Shown: positions 32,205-43,019 of the stretch, in pieces
Layout: each line of letters opens with the position of its first letter
How positions within the stretch are numbered: position 1 is the first letter of the stretch
Assembly (NCBI RefSeq): GCF_905163445.1
Contig: NC_053190.1
Location: forward strand, 18,261,001-18,325,000
Length of the DNA: 64,000 nt
Source: Pararge aegeria
Taxonomy: Eukaryota; Arthropoda; Insecta; Lepidoptera; Nymphalidae
Direction of reading: 5' to 3'
Made by a program: the position numbers and the translations under genes
The notes under the pieces: generated by a model
The model's input: only the letters and a program-made list of their open reading frames with translations
Database searches by the model: none
Told to the model about the DNA's origin: nothing

Positions 32205-32546
32205 AGTATCGCTAAGCCTTAAATGAGGGGTTTGCTGCTGTCCGCTGAGGAGTTCTGTCCTCTATCTCCAACCACAGTTTAGGCAAAATTAAACAAATAT
32301 TATAACCTCTATAGTACAAAAATAATTATTTAAATAGGTTATAATTTGTCTGAGTTATGGTATAAAATCATCAAACACTTTCAACCCCTCTCCCAAAGAA
32401 ACCGAGCTTAATTTCGGGTTAAAAGGTATCCTATATTACTTCTAACACTTCGAAGAATATGTGTACAAAGTTTCATAAGAATCGTGTAAGTAGTTTTTGC
32501 GTGAAAGCGTAACAAACAAACTTACATTAACATTTATAATATTAGT
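32205..32546 (-). mobile_element. Helitron 5' part, 3' end missing
   Basis: Shares its interior with 21455-21906 (CCGCTGAGGAGTTCTGTCCT, GTATAAAATCATCAAACAC). It keeps the minus-strand 5' end TCCCTACTAATATTATAAAT, but no CTAG end is present on the left. Confidence 0.6.
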
Positions 32547-32588
32547 AGGGATAGGGATAGGGATAGGGATAGGGATAGGGATAGGGAT
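32545..32588 (+). repeat. (TAGGGA)n array at a Helitron end
   Basis: Seven uninterrupted TAGGGA units continue directly from the Helitron terminus, whose own last bases are TAGGGA. Confidence 0.95.
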
Positions 32589-32646
32589 GATGAAATGAAA
32601 AATTTATTTGTTGACAAAAAACAATAGCTATAGGGATATATAATAT

Positions 32647-32816
32647 ACTAGCGGACCCCAGCGCCATCTGGCGGGCTGATTTGTGAATCTAAACCATCCA
32701 GGGTGCCACCCAAACGCATACCGAAAAATTCATTCAAATCGGTCCGGCCGTTTAGGAGGAGTTCAGTGACATACACACGCACACAAGAAATATATATATA
32801 AAGATATAGTAGGATA
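32647..32816 (-). mobile_element. CTAGCGGACCCC repeat, copy 1
   Basis: CTAGCGGACCCCAGCGCCAT, AAACCATCCAGGGTGCCACC, CCGTTTAGGAGGAGTTCAGT and CACACGCACACAAGAAATAT, ending in (TA)n AAGAT. Very similar to 56945-57103. It is probably a non-LTR tail; the orientation is uncertain. Confidence 0.6.
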
Positions 32817-32819
32817 TAT

Positions 32820-33235
32820 ATCATCGTAATTTTCAAGCTTTATCTTACGGGCAGATCATACAACGGTCGGAGGGAGTAGGTATCGATCTGAAATCCTTTA
32901 AGACAATTTCATTCATTCCAAAATGTTATCTTTATGAGGTGCTCAGTTCTCGCAGTTCATGCGTGATGCTAGAGCGTTACGAACAAAAGAGTTCAACGCG
33001 TTCCATATGAAAAAATTAAATAAAATAAAGCAGGTGAGTTTTTGTTTGTTTGTTTAAAACGCTCACATTCAAGCAAAAAAATCCTATTTCTTTTTTTTCT
33101 ATTTCGTAACAAGTTATAATATTTAATTTGGTACACGTTATAATGGTTACTTGATTAAATCGGAACATAAGTCTCTAAATTTGCGTGTTTTACTTACATA
33201 TTAGTATGCGGTGATAACCTGGTGTAACCACCAGT
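32820..33235. other. No gene seen
   Basis: Nothing recognised. Confidence 0.35.
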
Positions 33236-33238
33236 CTA

Positions 33239-33345
33239 GGTCAAAGTCAAAGTCAAATATTTATTTTTTCAAATAGGCACAAAGATGGCACTTTTGATGA
33301 GTACTTTACATGTAAAATATGATTATGATATTATTTTCGAGAACG
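33239..33345 (+). repeat. Dispersed repeat J, 5' fragment
   Basis: Starts GTCAAAGTCAAAGTCAAATA, then CAAATAGGCACAAAGATGGC. Confidence 0.55.
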
Positions 33346-33663
33346 GTGAAAACGTGCATGGCAGATATATCGTTTCTATGCAGTATCGTAACGTAGCATG
33401 GAGGTACGTTTTTTGAAAGTGTAGTAGTGGTAACCAGCCACGACCGAAGCCTCCCATCAAATCATTATTATATGAGTTGGTAATCTTAAGCAAATAAGTG
33501 AAATGGAGTTGTGGCCGTGCGGTCAGCGCTTGAGGTTAGAGAAAGTTTATAACGCAAATGACCTCAAGTTAACTTTAATGACATACTGTTATTTACTTAC
33601 CTTTTTTTTTACTAACGACGCAACGAAGTCTTATCTATATCTGTATTACGATTAGCTTTTTAG

Positions 33664-33735
33664 GTTGTGTGTATATGGGTGGGTGTTCGGTGGGTGTGAG
33701 TGTATGTGTGTGCGTGTGTGTGTGTGTTTGTTGTT
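33664..33735 (+). repeat. GT-rich microsatellite
   Basis: Interrupted (GT)n with GGGTGTT variants. Confidence 0.8.
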
Positions 33736-33791
33736 TGGACGTTTGTGTATGTTTTCACATTGAGAAGCCTTTTGATATTCAGACCAATAGT

Positions 33792-33917
33792 CAGTGGAGT
33801 GCACAGGATTTTTGACCGGGGTATGCAAAAAATGGCATAAAACCCTGCCCCTTTATAAGTTATACAAAAATATTACTGTAGGCAGTGCTTTTGTGCATTT
33901 ATGAAGCGTACGCACTG
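33792..33917 (-). mobile_element. hAT-type MITE with perfect 8-bp target duplication
   Basis: The ends CAGTGGAGTGCAC and its imperfect mirror TACGCACTG are flanked by CCAATAGT at 33784-33791 and 33918-33925. It is 126 bp, inverted relative to its relatives at 36318 and 48615. No transposase is encoded. Confidence 0.8.
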
Positions 33918-34124
33918 CCAATAGTCTACCATTTTCTCGTCCTATTTCTAAAAGATGAGACGATTATGGCACTTTTTTTTCCGCAATTTCTGATACATAA
34001 TCGTATATATAAATTTGTTATATTAAATAATTAAAATTTTATATTTTTATAAAATGACCTACACTTGGAAATATACTACATTATAAATCAGTAAAAAGTT
34101 AAGTGTAGGTTATTTAAGGGGCGG

Positions 34125-34262
34125 ATAAACAAATTCCTTAAAAGCCGGCAACGCATCGGTGGCTCCTTTGGTGCTGCAGATGTTTATGGGCGGCGGTGAT
34201 CACTTACCATCAGGTGACCCACTTGCTCGTTTGCCCGCTATTAATATATAAAAAAAAAAATT
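34125..34262 (-). repeat. Dispersed repeat M with A-tail side
   Basis: It contains AAAAGCCGGCAACGCATCGG, TGGCTCCTTTGGTGCTGCAG, GATGTTTATGGGCGGCGGTG and ATCACTTACCATCAGGTGAC. On the minus strand CACCTGATGGTAAGTG and CGCCCATAAACA are shared with repeat G at 35497 and 35853. Confidence 0.6.
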
Positions 34263-34734
34263 TAAAAACTACTAAACCATTCAGTAACGTAGTAATTCTT
34301 ATTTTATGCATTTTTTTTAATCAATAAGTAAGAAAAACATACTTCAAACTTTCGTCACCATTTTTTTCTATCGAAGAAGTTTGACTGAATCGTGTAAAGT
34401 CAGGAATATAGACAAAAAATATTTTCTTTTCGCTCAACACAAATTATTAATAGTTTAATGCCCGTTTCAACTAAACCTAGGAATTGCCTAAATCGATTGC
34501 CTAATAATAAAAGGCGAGGTGAAAAAAACGTTTTACTCTTAGGTGAAAACTATGTGTGAAGAAATGATGTATGCCTAGGAATCTCTTTAGATTAAGCGCT
34601 ACTTATTAAAGTATTGCCTTGTTCATAGTTAGAAAAAACTGGGCATAAATGCTTTTAACACCATTTAACAGCTATCAGCGCTTTAAATGAACCATCACTA
34701 TCACCATCTCACATTGTCACTATTAAAGAAGTAT

Positions 34735-35060
34735 TTTTATCGTTGATACGACAACTATAATAGGACGTTTAATACTATAACAGGACTTTTCTATAAGCTT
34801 ACGTTTTACATGTCGTTCTAGTGCTTTCTTAGTGTTAAAATGACATTGTGAGATGGTGATAACAAAAAAAAAAAAAAAAACACCCGGCTAAGTTTGTTGT
34901 GGGCTTCTTCTTAGACCAGGACGCGTTTGGAACCCTCGTAGCTTTAGTTTTAAGTTTACGAATGTGGTTATCGCCATCTTCTCACTACCGTGTGGTTCTT
35001 ATGTACGCATCAAAAGTGCCACCAATATGTATACTAGAATAAAGATATTTTTTGAACACA
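34735..35060 (-). repeat. Dispersed repeat J, minus long copy
   Basis: Inverse of 24901-25260: TATAACAGGACTTTTCTATA, an A-run, CGGCTAAGTTTGTTGTGGGC, GACGCGTTTGGAACCCTCG, and the end CTAGAATAAAGATATTTTT. Confidence 0.6.
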
Positions 35061-35394
35061 AGTTTTTCATACTACCGACGTAACGTTGTGGTCTTCGTGC
35101 ACCTAATTAATGCAGCGATTTCCATTTGTACGCTAAATATTCATAAACCTGTATAATTTGTATGACTTTCATTAATATTGATGATACTATTAAGCATCCT
35201 ATTTTAATATCGGCTAGGTTATTAAAGTGATCGTAAATTAAGACTTTCCGGCTGCTCATTTCCGGATTATCGGATTTCAAGGTTACTAAATGTATAATAT
35301 TCTGTAGGAAATCTCGAATTTCATTATAATGGCAATATTTTTTTCGAACAAAATAACGTCAATTGCCAGGTCAATAAATCACATCCTTTTCACA

Positions 35395-35480
35395 TAGTGT
35401 TTGCACTTTTGAAACATCAAGTACGACAGACGTTGTAGTGACTCAAGCAACGGCAGATTCTACTGAGAAGAAGTACTGAA
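35395..35480 (-). repeat. Dispersed repeat I fragment
   Basis: GCACTTTTGAAACATCAAGT, GTTGTAGTGACTC and GGCAGATTCTACTGAGAAG match repeat I in minus orientation. Confidence 0.5.
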
Positions 35481-35496
35481 GAAGTACTTTTTTATA

Positions 35497-35612
35497 GTAT
35501 TAATTGACGGACCAATCAGTTGGCCCACTTGATGGTAAGTGAAAAGCCATCGCCCATAAACACAGCAACACTTCAGAAGCAAAACCTTGGCAAGAGTCCG
35601 GTGAATATGCAA
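35497..35612 (+). repeat. Dispersed repeat G, copy 1
   Basis: TATTAATTGACGGACCAATC, GGCCCACTTGATGGTAAGTG, CATCGCCCATAAACACAGCA. Confidence 0.6.
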
Positions 35613-35852
35613 GTGAACTCGTACTCTCACTTATAGGTCTATCGAGGGACACACAAAGTTTTTAGTAGGTGTAAGTCCCACAGTTTCCCCAACGGAGTGA
35701 TATGCGTCAGACATTTGCTTTGTATAAAAAAAAAACCATCCAGGCTATTTTTAAGAGTACTGTGTCAAAATATAATTACGTGGTATGGGACTTTATAAAC
35801 GAAGATGTGACGTTAATATCTATTACACGAGTTACTTTCCTATCGAGCATTA

Positions 35853-36230
35853 TGAATAGTATTAATTGACGGACCAAGAAGTTGGTCCACGTGATGGTAA
35901 GTGAGAAGCCATCGCCTATAAACACAGCAACACTTCACAAGGAGCACGTCCAGCAACATGCCGTCCTGTGTCCATCAATATCGATGTTGGGGTCGTAAGG
36001 CCAGCACCTTAATGGCCCCACACCGGTAAACGCAGCGTAGGTCGGCTCCCAACGAGGTGGACAGACGAAATCAGGCGAGTCGCAATGCCGGGCAAGCGGC
36101 CCAGGACCGTGGATTATGGAACTCCGTACAAAAGACCTTTGTCCCGCAGTGGACGTCAATTGGTACAATTGTTGATGATGTTTTTGTTGTACAAGAGGTT
36201 TTTGTGACCGCAAAGCATCACTGACGCAAT
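35853..36230 (+). mobile_element. Repeat G fused to an RTE polymerase C-terminal relic
   Basis: Repeat G (TATTAATTGACGGACCAAGA, CGCCTATAAACACAGCAACA) runs into CAACGAGGTGGACAGACGAA with frame RLPTRWTDEIRRVA. After a frameshift it continues AQDRGLWNSVQKTFVPQW and ends in TGATGATG. The polymerase block matches the relic at 5167-5425 and is frameshifted. Confidence 0.6.
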
Positions 36231-36317
36231 CCTGTTTTCTAGCCTAAAAGGCGTGGTTGCGTTGTTATTACAGACACGAGGCTACACACCTACGCCTCAG
36301 GTTCATGGGCACAAGGC

Positions 36318-36461
36318 CAGTGGCGTGCACTTCATACATGCGCAAAAGCATTGCATACCCTAAAATTGTTATATAACCCGTATAGGAGGAGAATTTTAGC
36401 CGTTATATTCAATTTTTCTGCAGTATGCATACCCTGGTAGGGAACCCAATGCACGCCACTG
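36318..36461 (+). mobile_element. hAT-type MITE with 8-bp target duplication
   Basis: 144 bp. Ends CAGTGGCGTGCACTTCAT and ATGCACGCCACTG. Flanks CACAAGGC (36310-36317) and CACAAGAC (36462-36469) differ at one base. Confidence 0.8.
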
Positions 36462-36469
36462 CACAAGAC

Positions 36470-36955
36470 AGCAGTTTGTGGAAGTGTTCCTTATATGCCC
36501 TGCAAAGAGTTACTCTGTTCGTAGGCGATTGTTTTCAGCTTATCATCAGGTGGGCCATCTTCTTGATCCGTCATTTAGTACTATATAAGGAAACTTCGAG
36601 CGAGCTTCGTCTATACATACCAAACAGGTATGCAAGTAAATCTTCCCGCATTCGTTACGATTAGCATTATATAATTTAAGAACCTTTTTTTAATCTACTT
36701 TGCGTGTATAATGAACCGACGGACAGACAAATATCAGACATCCGTGACCGTTGCTCACGCGATGTATGTAATGTTACGCTTATGCAATATTACGCAGAAC
36801 AATCGTAATATTGTTTGTACGAGTAAATCAATTACGTTATTAGAACCATAATAATTTTATTTGATGAACGCTAATTAACTATTTCACGGCAGAATTAGCA
36901 CGTGCGCCATATTATAATATATTGTACTATATATATTTGTATATAACACATATAT
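36470..36955. other. AT-rich, no gene seen
   Basis: Nothing recognised. Confidence 0.4.
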
Positions 36956-36957
36956 GA

Positions 36958-37042
36958 TATTGAGAAAGAGCAATTCCAGTAGTGGCAGTGTCACTAAAAA
37001 CATACTCCTGAACTAGGGATAATTGAATAAATGAATTTAAAA
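36958..37042 (+). repeat. Dispersed repeat I fragment
   Basis: GAGAAAGAGCAATTCCAGTA, GTGGCAGTGTCACTA, then GAATAAATGAATTTAAAATT. Confidence 0.45.
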
Positions 37043-37044
37043 TT

Positions 37045-38300
37045 ACAGAATTTTTTAAACTTTTTATATATAAATATCTTTTGGGTTTTTTTTACTTTTT
37101 TAAATTCCCGCAACAATTTTGCTTGGACGGACGCGGTGCTTGCGGTGAAGTTTTTTATTTTTGTCTCCAATCTCTTTTCAAATCTTCGCAATCGATTTAT
37201 AAGTGATTTATGCGGTAGCAAAATGTACCTTAAAAAAAAACCCACACAGGCAACGTTCTCGGGGGATTTACCTTTGGTTACTAGGTTTTCCGGGATAGAA
37301 AGTATAATACTCCTATCTTCAAGATTGAAGATGCTTCCCCAGCTATATATAAATATGGCAAATTTTATTATGACTGTAAGTGTTCAACTTAAATAATTAA
37401 CTTTTTTTTTAAATAAAAACTGCCTACAATTTTTTCTCAAAATCGAACACAGGACCTTTTCCATATTTGGACATGCGAACCACGAGACCAACGAGGCAGT
37501 TTTCCCTATATGAGTTTCAAATTACTGCACATTCTTTAAAAGGTTAGAATCAGAGTGGCAAAGTTTTAGAAAGGATACCTTGAAGGCCACTCGCTGCCCG
37601 CTACCTACAGACGTAAGGTTTGTTCAAAAAGAAATTTCCAATATTGCGATAACGACTCGGGATAGTTTTGCATCATCTTATCAAAAATGCACCAGTATTT
37701 AAATCAAAATACCCCCCGACATAATGTCATTAACATTAGCTGAGGATGAAATATAATTTTAGTATTTTTTTTATAGGAATTATAAGCAAATATTAATAAT
37801 TAATAGATATAATAAAATATCTGGCACATACCAAATTATTTTAGTTATCAAAGTTTACTTATTATTTAACCACTTTACAAAATTTCAAAAATTACAAGCC
37901 TAAATACAGGCTGCAGGTAGAGAAATGAGATTTTAAATTAAAATAATTCTAAGATTAACTTCAACTAGGTCTACTTTATAAATATATAGTTTATAAAAAG
38001 TTTTTTGTGACTTGGAAAAAAAACTCACCTAATATAATTATTATGAAGTGAAAAATAATTGTACAGTAATAAATATTAAATAGGATTTATAAACTGATTA
38101 TGCAGATTAAAAGAAAAGAGTTCTGTTTACTTTGGTTACTTCTAAAGAAGCAGGCTACAGGTATAAATGTGACACGCTGTTGAACCACATTGTTCTGTAG
38201 TTAGCCGTTTTGAAATGCAAATACACGTGAGTACCTACTTGAGTCATAATTTAAGGGTAGCATGGGCTAAATTTAACGTTTTAAAAGTTGTTGTGCTTTT
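37045..38300. other. AT-rich, two unassigned overlapping ORFs
   Basis: Open frames of 121 aa (+, 37031-37396) and 83 aa (-, 36994-37245) overlap in opposite directions. Neither has a recognisable motif, and their Lys/Phe/Asn bias follows base composition. I do not call either a gene. Confidence 0.4.
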
Positions 38301-38304
38301 TATT

Positions 38305-38385
38305 ACCCACTACACGTTAGCCCTTGACTGCAATATAACCTGGTGGTATGGTATGATGCAGTCGTATATGGTAGCGGATTCATAC
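38305..38385 (-). repeat. SINE C tail fragment
   Basis: TTAGCCCTTGACTGCAATAT, GATGCAGTCGTATATGGTAG. Confidence 0.5.
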
Positions 38386-38607
38386 CTATACCTTTTAATT
38401 GTGTTGTATTTAAGATACGTATTGAGTATTGAATTGTATTTTTACCACTTCATAATTAGGAACACATAGCAGATCAAGAAGCTCTTTTAAAGAATTTGCT
38501 ACGAGCTCCGCTCTTGCTGAATCAGTCACTGCCTTTTAGTGAGTAAAATGATTACACGAATATGGTTACATGGACTTACACTGAAGGCGCATTCCCAACT
38601 ATATATA

Positions 38608-38780
38608 CTAGCTGTCCCGGCAAACTATTATCCTATTCCGGTCTAACAGGAATCCAAAAAATCAAATATCATAAAAATTAGTCAAGCCGTTCTTGAGTTA
38701 TAAATGGTGTAACTAACACATCTTTCTTTTATATATACAGACTAGCTGTCCCGGCGAACTTCGTACCGCGGATAAGTTTT
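38608..38780. mobile_element. CTAGCTGTCCCGGC repeat and a second start
   Basis: CTAGCTGTCCCGGCAAACTA at 38610 ends near 38740 with TTTTATATATACAG. A second start CTAGCTGTCCCGGCGAACTT follows at 38754 and breaks off at the SINE A junction near 38780. Confidence 0.45.
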
Positions 38781-38993
38781 TCGAATCCCAGCACGCGCCT
38801 CTGACTTTTGTAAGTTATGTGCTTTTTAAGCAATTAAAGTGTCACTTTCTTCAATGGTGAAGCAAAACATCGTGAGGAAACCTGCATACCTGAGAGATCT
38901 CCATCACCCTCGGCCTCTCATTAACCCTTTCTCTTTGAGGGAGGAGACCCGTGCCCTGTAGTGGGCCGGTAATGGGTTGATATGATGATGGTG
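38781..38993 (+). repeat. SINE A, internally deleted
   Basis: It starts inside box B (TTCGAATCCCAGCACGCG). The segment between GAGATCTCCATCA and CCTCGGCCTC, which normally holds CCACCAATCC, is deleted. The tail is GTAGTGGGCCGGTAATGGG. Confidence 0.65.
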
Positions 38994-38999
38994 ATTAAA

Positions 39000-40050
39000 T
39001 TTTGTATTAAACAGTATAATACTGTTTCTAATTGAACTGATCGTCTAACTACTGATCGAGTGATTTGAGGTACTATTACTTATTTATCGAAATAGTTTGA
39101 ATTATGAGCAACTCTGTCACGCCAGGCTTGTTAGTGACAGATCCGTTTTCCCACGAAACACTACCTCACCTAGAAACCGTTAACATATTTACAAAAATAC
39201 CAAACGTTTGATATTATCGGAATCCATTTTCTTAGTTTTTCCGCGAGTCGCTAATGAAAAAATCACAAGAATGCGGTTCAAAGAGTTATCTATAACGAGC
39301 TTTATTTAGTTCGCATACTTGTTTGTACTGGAAATATGGGTGAGTAGCCTTTCATAATTTCCCGACGTCTATTAGGGCAAGTGCATTCATTAAAGGGCTG
39401 ACTCGGTGCTTTTAGCCGTTTAGGTATTTTGCCTTTAGGTCTGGTTTCTGCGACCTTAGAGCGACCTAGGCGACCTTTTTGCATACATAATGGTAGGTAG
39501 CATAGCATAGTAATTGAAAAAAAAAACGTTCTATTAAAATAGTTTTAAAATAGTTCTAATTATAAATATTCTATTTATAATATTCTATTATAATATATCT
39601 ATTAAAATATTTAATATTAATATTTTATAATAATATTTCTTATATTTATTTACGCTGTGCAGCTATACAACGTGTGTATAAATACCGAAATAATACTTCC
39701 CCGGCTTTAGAGGTAATTATGTACTGTCTCTGAGACTTATCTGTGAAACCGAAAATCTAATGGTTTTCGAGTAAACCACTGCCACAGTTTTTATTGAGAG
39801 AAATTAGATACAGACCTATCATTACATGCAAAATTAAAATCATATGACTGTTGTAACTTTATTAGGTACGCGTCGCGTTAATTAGGTACTATGCCTGTGT
39901 CGGTCTTTTATCTTCAACAGGGTTGTCATAAGTAAACACTAAGAATCGTTTGTATGGAAAAATAAATATGCTTCTATTGATTTAATATTGTACAGGGTGA
40001 TTCCTTATGAAATATACTTACGTATCCTTCAATATTATTTCGATATTCAA
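39000..40050. other. AT-rich, no gene seen
   Basis: A 68-aa minus ORF at 39302-39508 has no recognisable pattern. Confidence 0.4.
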
Positions 40051-40059
40051 TGCGCTGGG

Positions 40060-40190
40060 CAGACCGCTTAGTGTTTGCAGTAAATGGTAATAGTAGCACA
40101 GAAAACGCTGCTACCCACTCTCCGTTATATTTTCGTAGTCGCACACCACACCCGCGGGAAGAGGTGGGTTAGTGACAACTGAATTCTGTT
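40060..40190 (+). repeat. Dispersed repeat F, partial
   Basis: GCGCTGGGCAGACC, GCAGTAAATGGTAATAGTAG, CGCTGCTACCCACTCTCCGT, TTTTCGTAGTCGC. Confidence 0.5.
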
Positions 40191-40639
40191 ATACGTAGTA
40201 GTTTAGCAAAACGGACACTCCAACGTGTCCACAACACGTGACAACGTGGGGCAAATCGGTCAGGGAAACTGCGTGTCATTGGATGTCGGGCAGAATCTGC
40301 CTACCCGCTTCCGTGTTCTTTTTGTTGGTATTTCAAGAATTGTACGACATACTACACTGACAACGTCACTTTAAAATTGAAAAGCTGAAAGCATCATAGC
40401 TTTCTTGTTTTGCATAATTCTACCACAAATGTTGATTAACCACGAAAACCTTAGTTTAAAATCTATTATATTAGTATTCGGCTTAAAGACATTTATTTCT
40501 CAAAAAGAACAGAATAGTTCACTTACATCGAGAACACAATATTTTTTTAAAACTAGTAGATCTCAAAATCTTAAAGTGGTACAAATGTACCATATTATTT
40601 AAAAGTAATTTTTTTTGCGGTCAGTTAATCGACATAAGG

Positions 40640-41045
40640 CAGTCTAAGTCACTTTGTATCTTTAAGAAAGCTGTCAAAAACCACTATAGTTTACATTGAA
40701 GACGACTTGTAATAGTATTTACTGTTGTTAATGTATTTATGATATGTTATAATACATATTAGTTTATTATTATTTTTTATTTTTTAATATTTAATATATT
40801 ATGTATTATTTTATTTGTGTAATCTAGTTTAAGTATTAGTATGTATTTTTTTTTAATATGCACAACCTGCAGTATATTATCCTTTTGGTTTCCTTATCCT
40901 AAGGTTGCCTGGAAGAGATCGCTACAAAACGATAAGGCCGCCTTTTGTATACTTCTTCTGTCTGTGTTTTCTTTTATTCTTCTTCTGTATTTTTATTTGT
41001 GTGCAAATAAAGAGTATAAATAAATAAATAAATAATAAATAAAAA
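40640..41045 (+). mobile_element. CR1-like non-LTR 3' end (N-type tail)
   Basis: It starts with a reverse-transcriptase C-terminus (SKSLCIFKKAVKNHYSLH then TGA). A 3' UTR follows with GGTTGCCTGGAAGAGATCGC, an imperfect GATCGCT..CGAT stem and AAGGCCGCC, ending in an (AATA)n tail. The same stem recurs at 44408, 49591 and 59241. Confidence 0.7.
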
Positions 41046-41049
41046 GTTA

Positions 41050-41570
41050 GCGAGCGATAATACAAATCGTTTTATAAGGAAGGTCACATTAACTTAACTG
41101 AACGGTATTTTGTACATGTTCAATAACAAAAATTTTTTAAATATTGGTAAACTTTTAGTGTTAACGATTATCTCAGGTAAATTATGTTGTGTGTCAACAC
41201 AGTGATTGTCAACGACAACGATGTTGTTGAGGTTATAAATTAAACTAATCTAGAGTAGCGAGAGCATAAAATAAATGCTATTTTCTATCTCGAATAGGAA
41301 ATGTTCTGACTTGTTAGTGATTATGTAAAAATAGTATCACTCGCAACTGTTTACGAGTGAATAGCGTTTTTGCTACCGTTGCGGCTATTTACATAAGTAG
41401 TGTTTATTTACCTGACAATTTCTAATGTCTAGAGCTTACGCTGTGATCGAATGGAGTAGGTACTTACCTGTAACAGAAAGATAATACATTATTAATTATT
41501 TATTACACGAATGGTTCAACAATTTGAACGTGATAAATATAAGATCTGCGGTTCATTATCATTATAAAAA
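41050..41570. other. AT-rich, no gene seen
   Basis: Nothing recognised. Confidence 0.4.
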
Positions 41571-41574
41571 GCCA

Positions 41575-41720
41575 GCTTCGGCCGTGGCTAGTTACCACAC
41601 TACCGACAAAGACGTACCACTAAGCGATTTAGTGTTCCGGTGCGATGTCTCTTAGAAACTGATTAGGGGTATGACAGCCATACTCCCTGAAAGGTTAGCC
41701 TACAATCTTAGACTGCTGAA
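41575..41720 (+). repeat. SINE C, headless
   Basis: CGGCCGTGGCTAGTTACCAC, ACTACCGACAAAGACG, CACTAAGCGATTTAGTGTTC, CCTACAATCTTAGACTGC. Confidence 0.6.
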
Positions 41721-42184
41721 ATGCAAAAAATAAATATTTTGTGCAACATTTTTAAGTAGGTGCCAAGTAAAATGTAGAAAATTATAAGGTATAGACCTTA
41801 ATATACTTCGTATTTCCTTTTATTCTTGGAAACTAGGCAGAAAATGGAAAAATCATCCTACTTTACGAGTGGTATAATTTTTTAAGGGTAGGCAAATGCT
41901 TCTACACAGGTATGAGGTGTTCGTATAATATTTAAAGAGTTCCATTAATTTCTCCATGATCTCTTCAACAGATGAAAACCTGATTAAAATGGCACTACAT
42001 AGGAAGTAAACCATGTTAAACAAAAAAAATTCAAATCGTTTAATGGCTGAGAAAACACACAAATTACAAACAAAAAAAACACAACGGAATTGAGAACCTC
42101 CTCCTTTTTGGAAGTCGTTTAAGCAAGGTTTAGACTTTCCACTATGCTGGCCGAGGACAAAAAAAGAAACCTTTTTTTGTCCTC

Positions 42185-42350
42185 TTCTTAATAGCAGTTA
42201 TGTTAAATCCATGCCCGCGACATTGGACCGGAACGCTAAATCGCTTATCGGCACGTCTTTGTTCGTACGATGGTAACTTACCACAGCTGAAGGCTCCCGC
42301 CAGAGCAGACCAGGAAAATATCAGATATAATAAATTCCCAAATTAAGCAA
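42185..42350 (-). repeat. SINE C fragment
   Basis: GACCGGAACGCTAAATCGCT, CGGCACGTCTTTG, GATGGTAACTTACCACAGC. Confidence 0.5.
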
Positions 42351-42369
42351 CTATACTGTATTAAAATTG

Positions 42370-42950
42370 CATGTTATTTTATAATTGATTCTATGTGTTA
42401 ATTGCAATCAATAGTTGGTATAATAATAATTATAGTATAAAATAATTATTAAAAACGCAGAAACATTAATTAAAAATTCGTATTCAATGTCAAAATAAAA
42501 TACATATATCACAGTTGTATTTTATTATATTGGAAAAAATCATCCACGGAGCCGAAATTTTTCCCTTGCAATCATTTCTTAATTTAATTATCACTAGTTA
42601 ATATAAATATTATTCTTTGTTTTTTATATTTCTTTCTCTAGAGGCTGCGAGCTATGGTAGGTGTTGCAATTGAACTAAATCTGCAGCCTGAGCTAATACA
42701 TTACGTAACTTTAGTCACAATAACTTCAGTCAAATTAAATGCTGTTGCATTACATTTTAGCTCAATCTCGTACTCATATGCGAACATAAATAAGCACCTA
42801 AGTCTGATTTGACGAATACGTTTATTATGAAATTTAATAATAATGTCGGTCAAATATGCTAAATACATTTGTGTGTTTTTTAATGAATGAACCTGGCCAC
42901 TCTTTATATCAGTGGTCAGCCTTATATAGCTCAGTCTTATATATCCAAAT
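42370..42950. other. AT-rich, no gene seen
   Basis: Nothing recognised. Confidence 0.4.
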
Positions 42951-42958
42951 CTTTTACA

Positions 42959-43012
42959 AAAATCTTATCTTAAAATTTCAGTGATCTACTTGAAATTTTA
43001 AGACAAGATTTT
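42959..43012. repeat. 22-bp stem, one mismatch, 10-nt loop
   Basis: AAAATCTTATCTTAAAATTT(CA) pairs with (TG)AAATTTTAAGACAAGATTTT. No second copy seen. Confidence 0.85.
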
Positions 43013-43019
43013 AGCAACT

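Noticed and set aside
32545..32588. Telomere-like repeat
   Set aside because: The unit is TAGGGA, not the insect TTAGG, and it starts exactly at a Helitron end.
37031..37396. 121-aa plus-strand frame as a host gene
   Set aside because: Composition is dominated by AAA/TTT codons, with no motif, no splice context and an overlapping opposite frame of similar quality.
41455..41495. Candidate first exon of the cuticular gene (minus ATG...CAG before GTAAGT)
   Set aside because: It gives the wrong phase for the exon at 6020, lacks a hydrophobic signal start, and the CTTTCTGTTACAG could equally be a chance acceptor.
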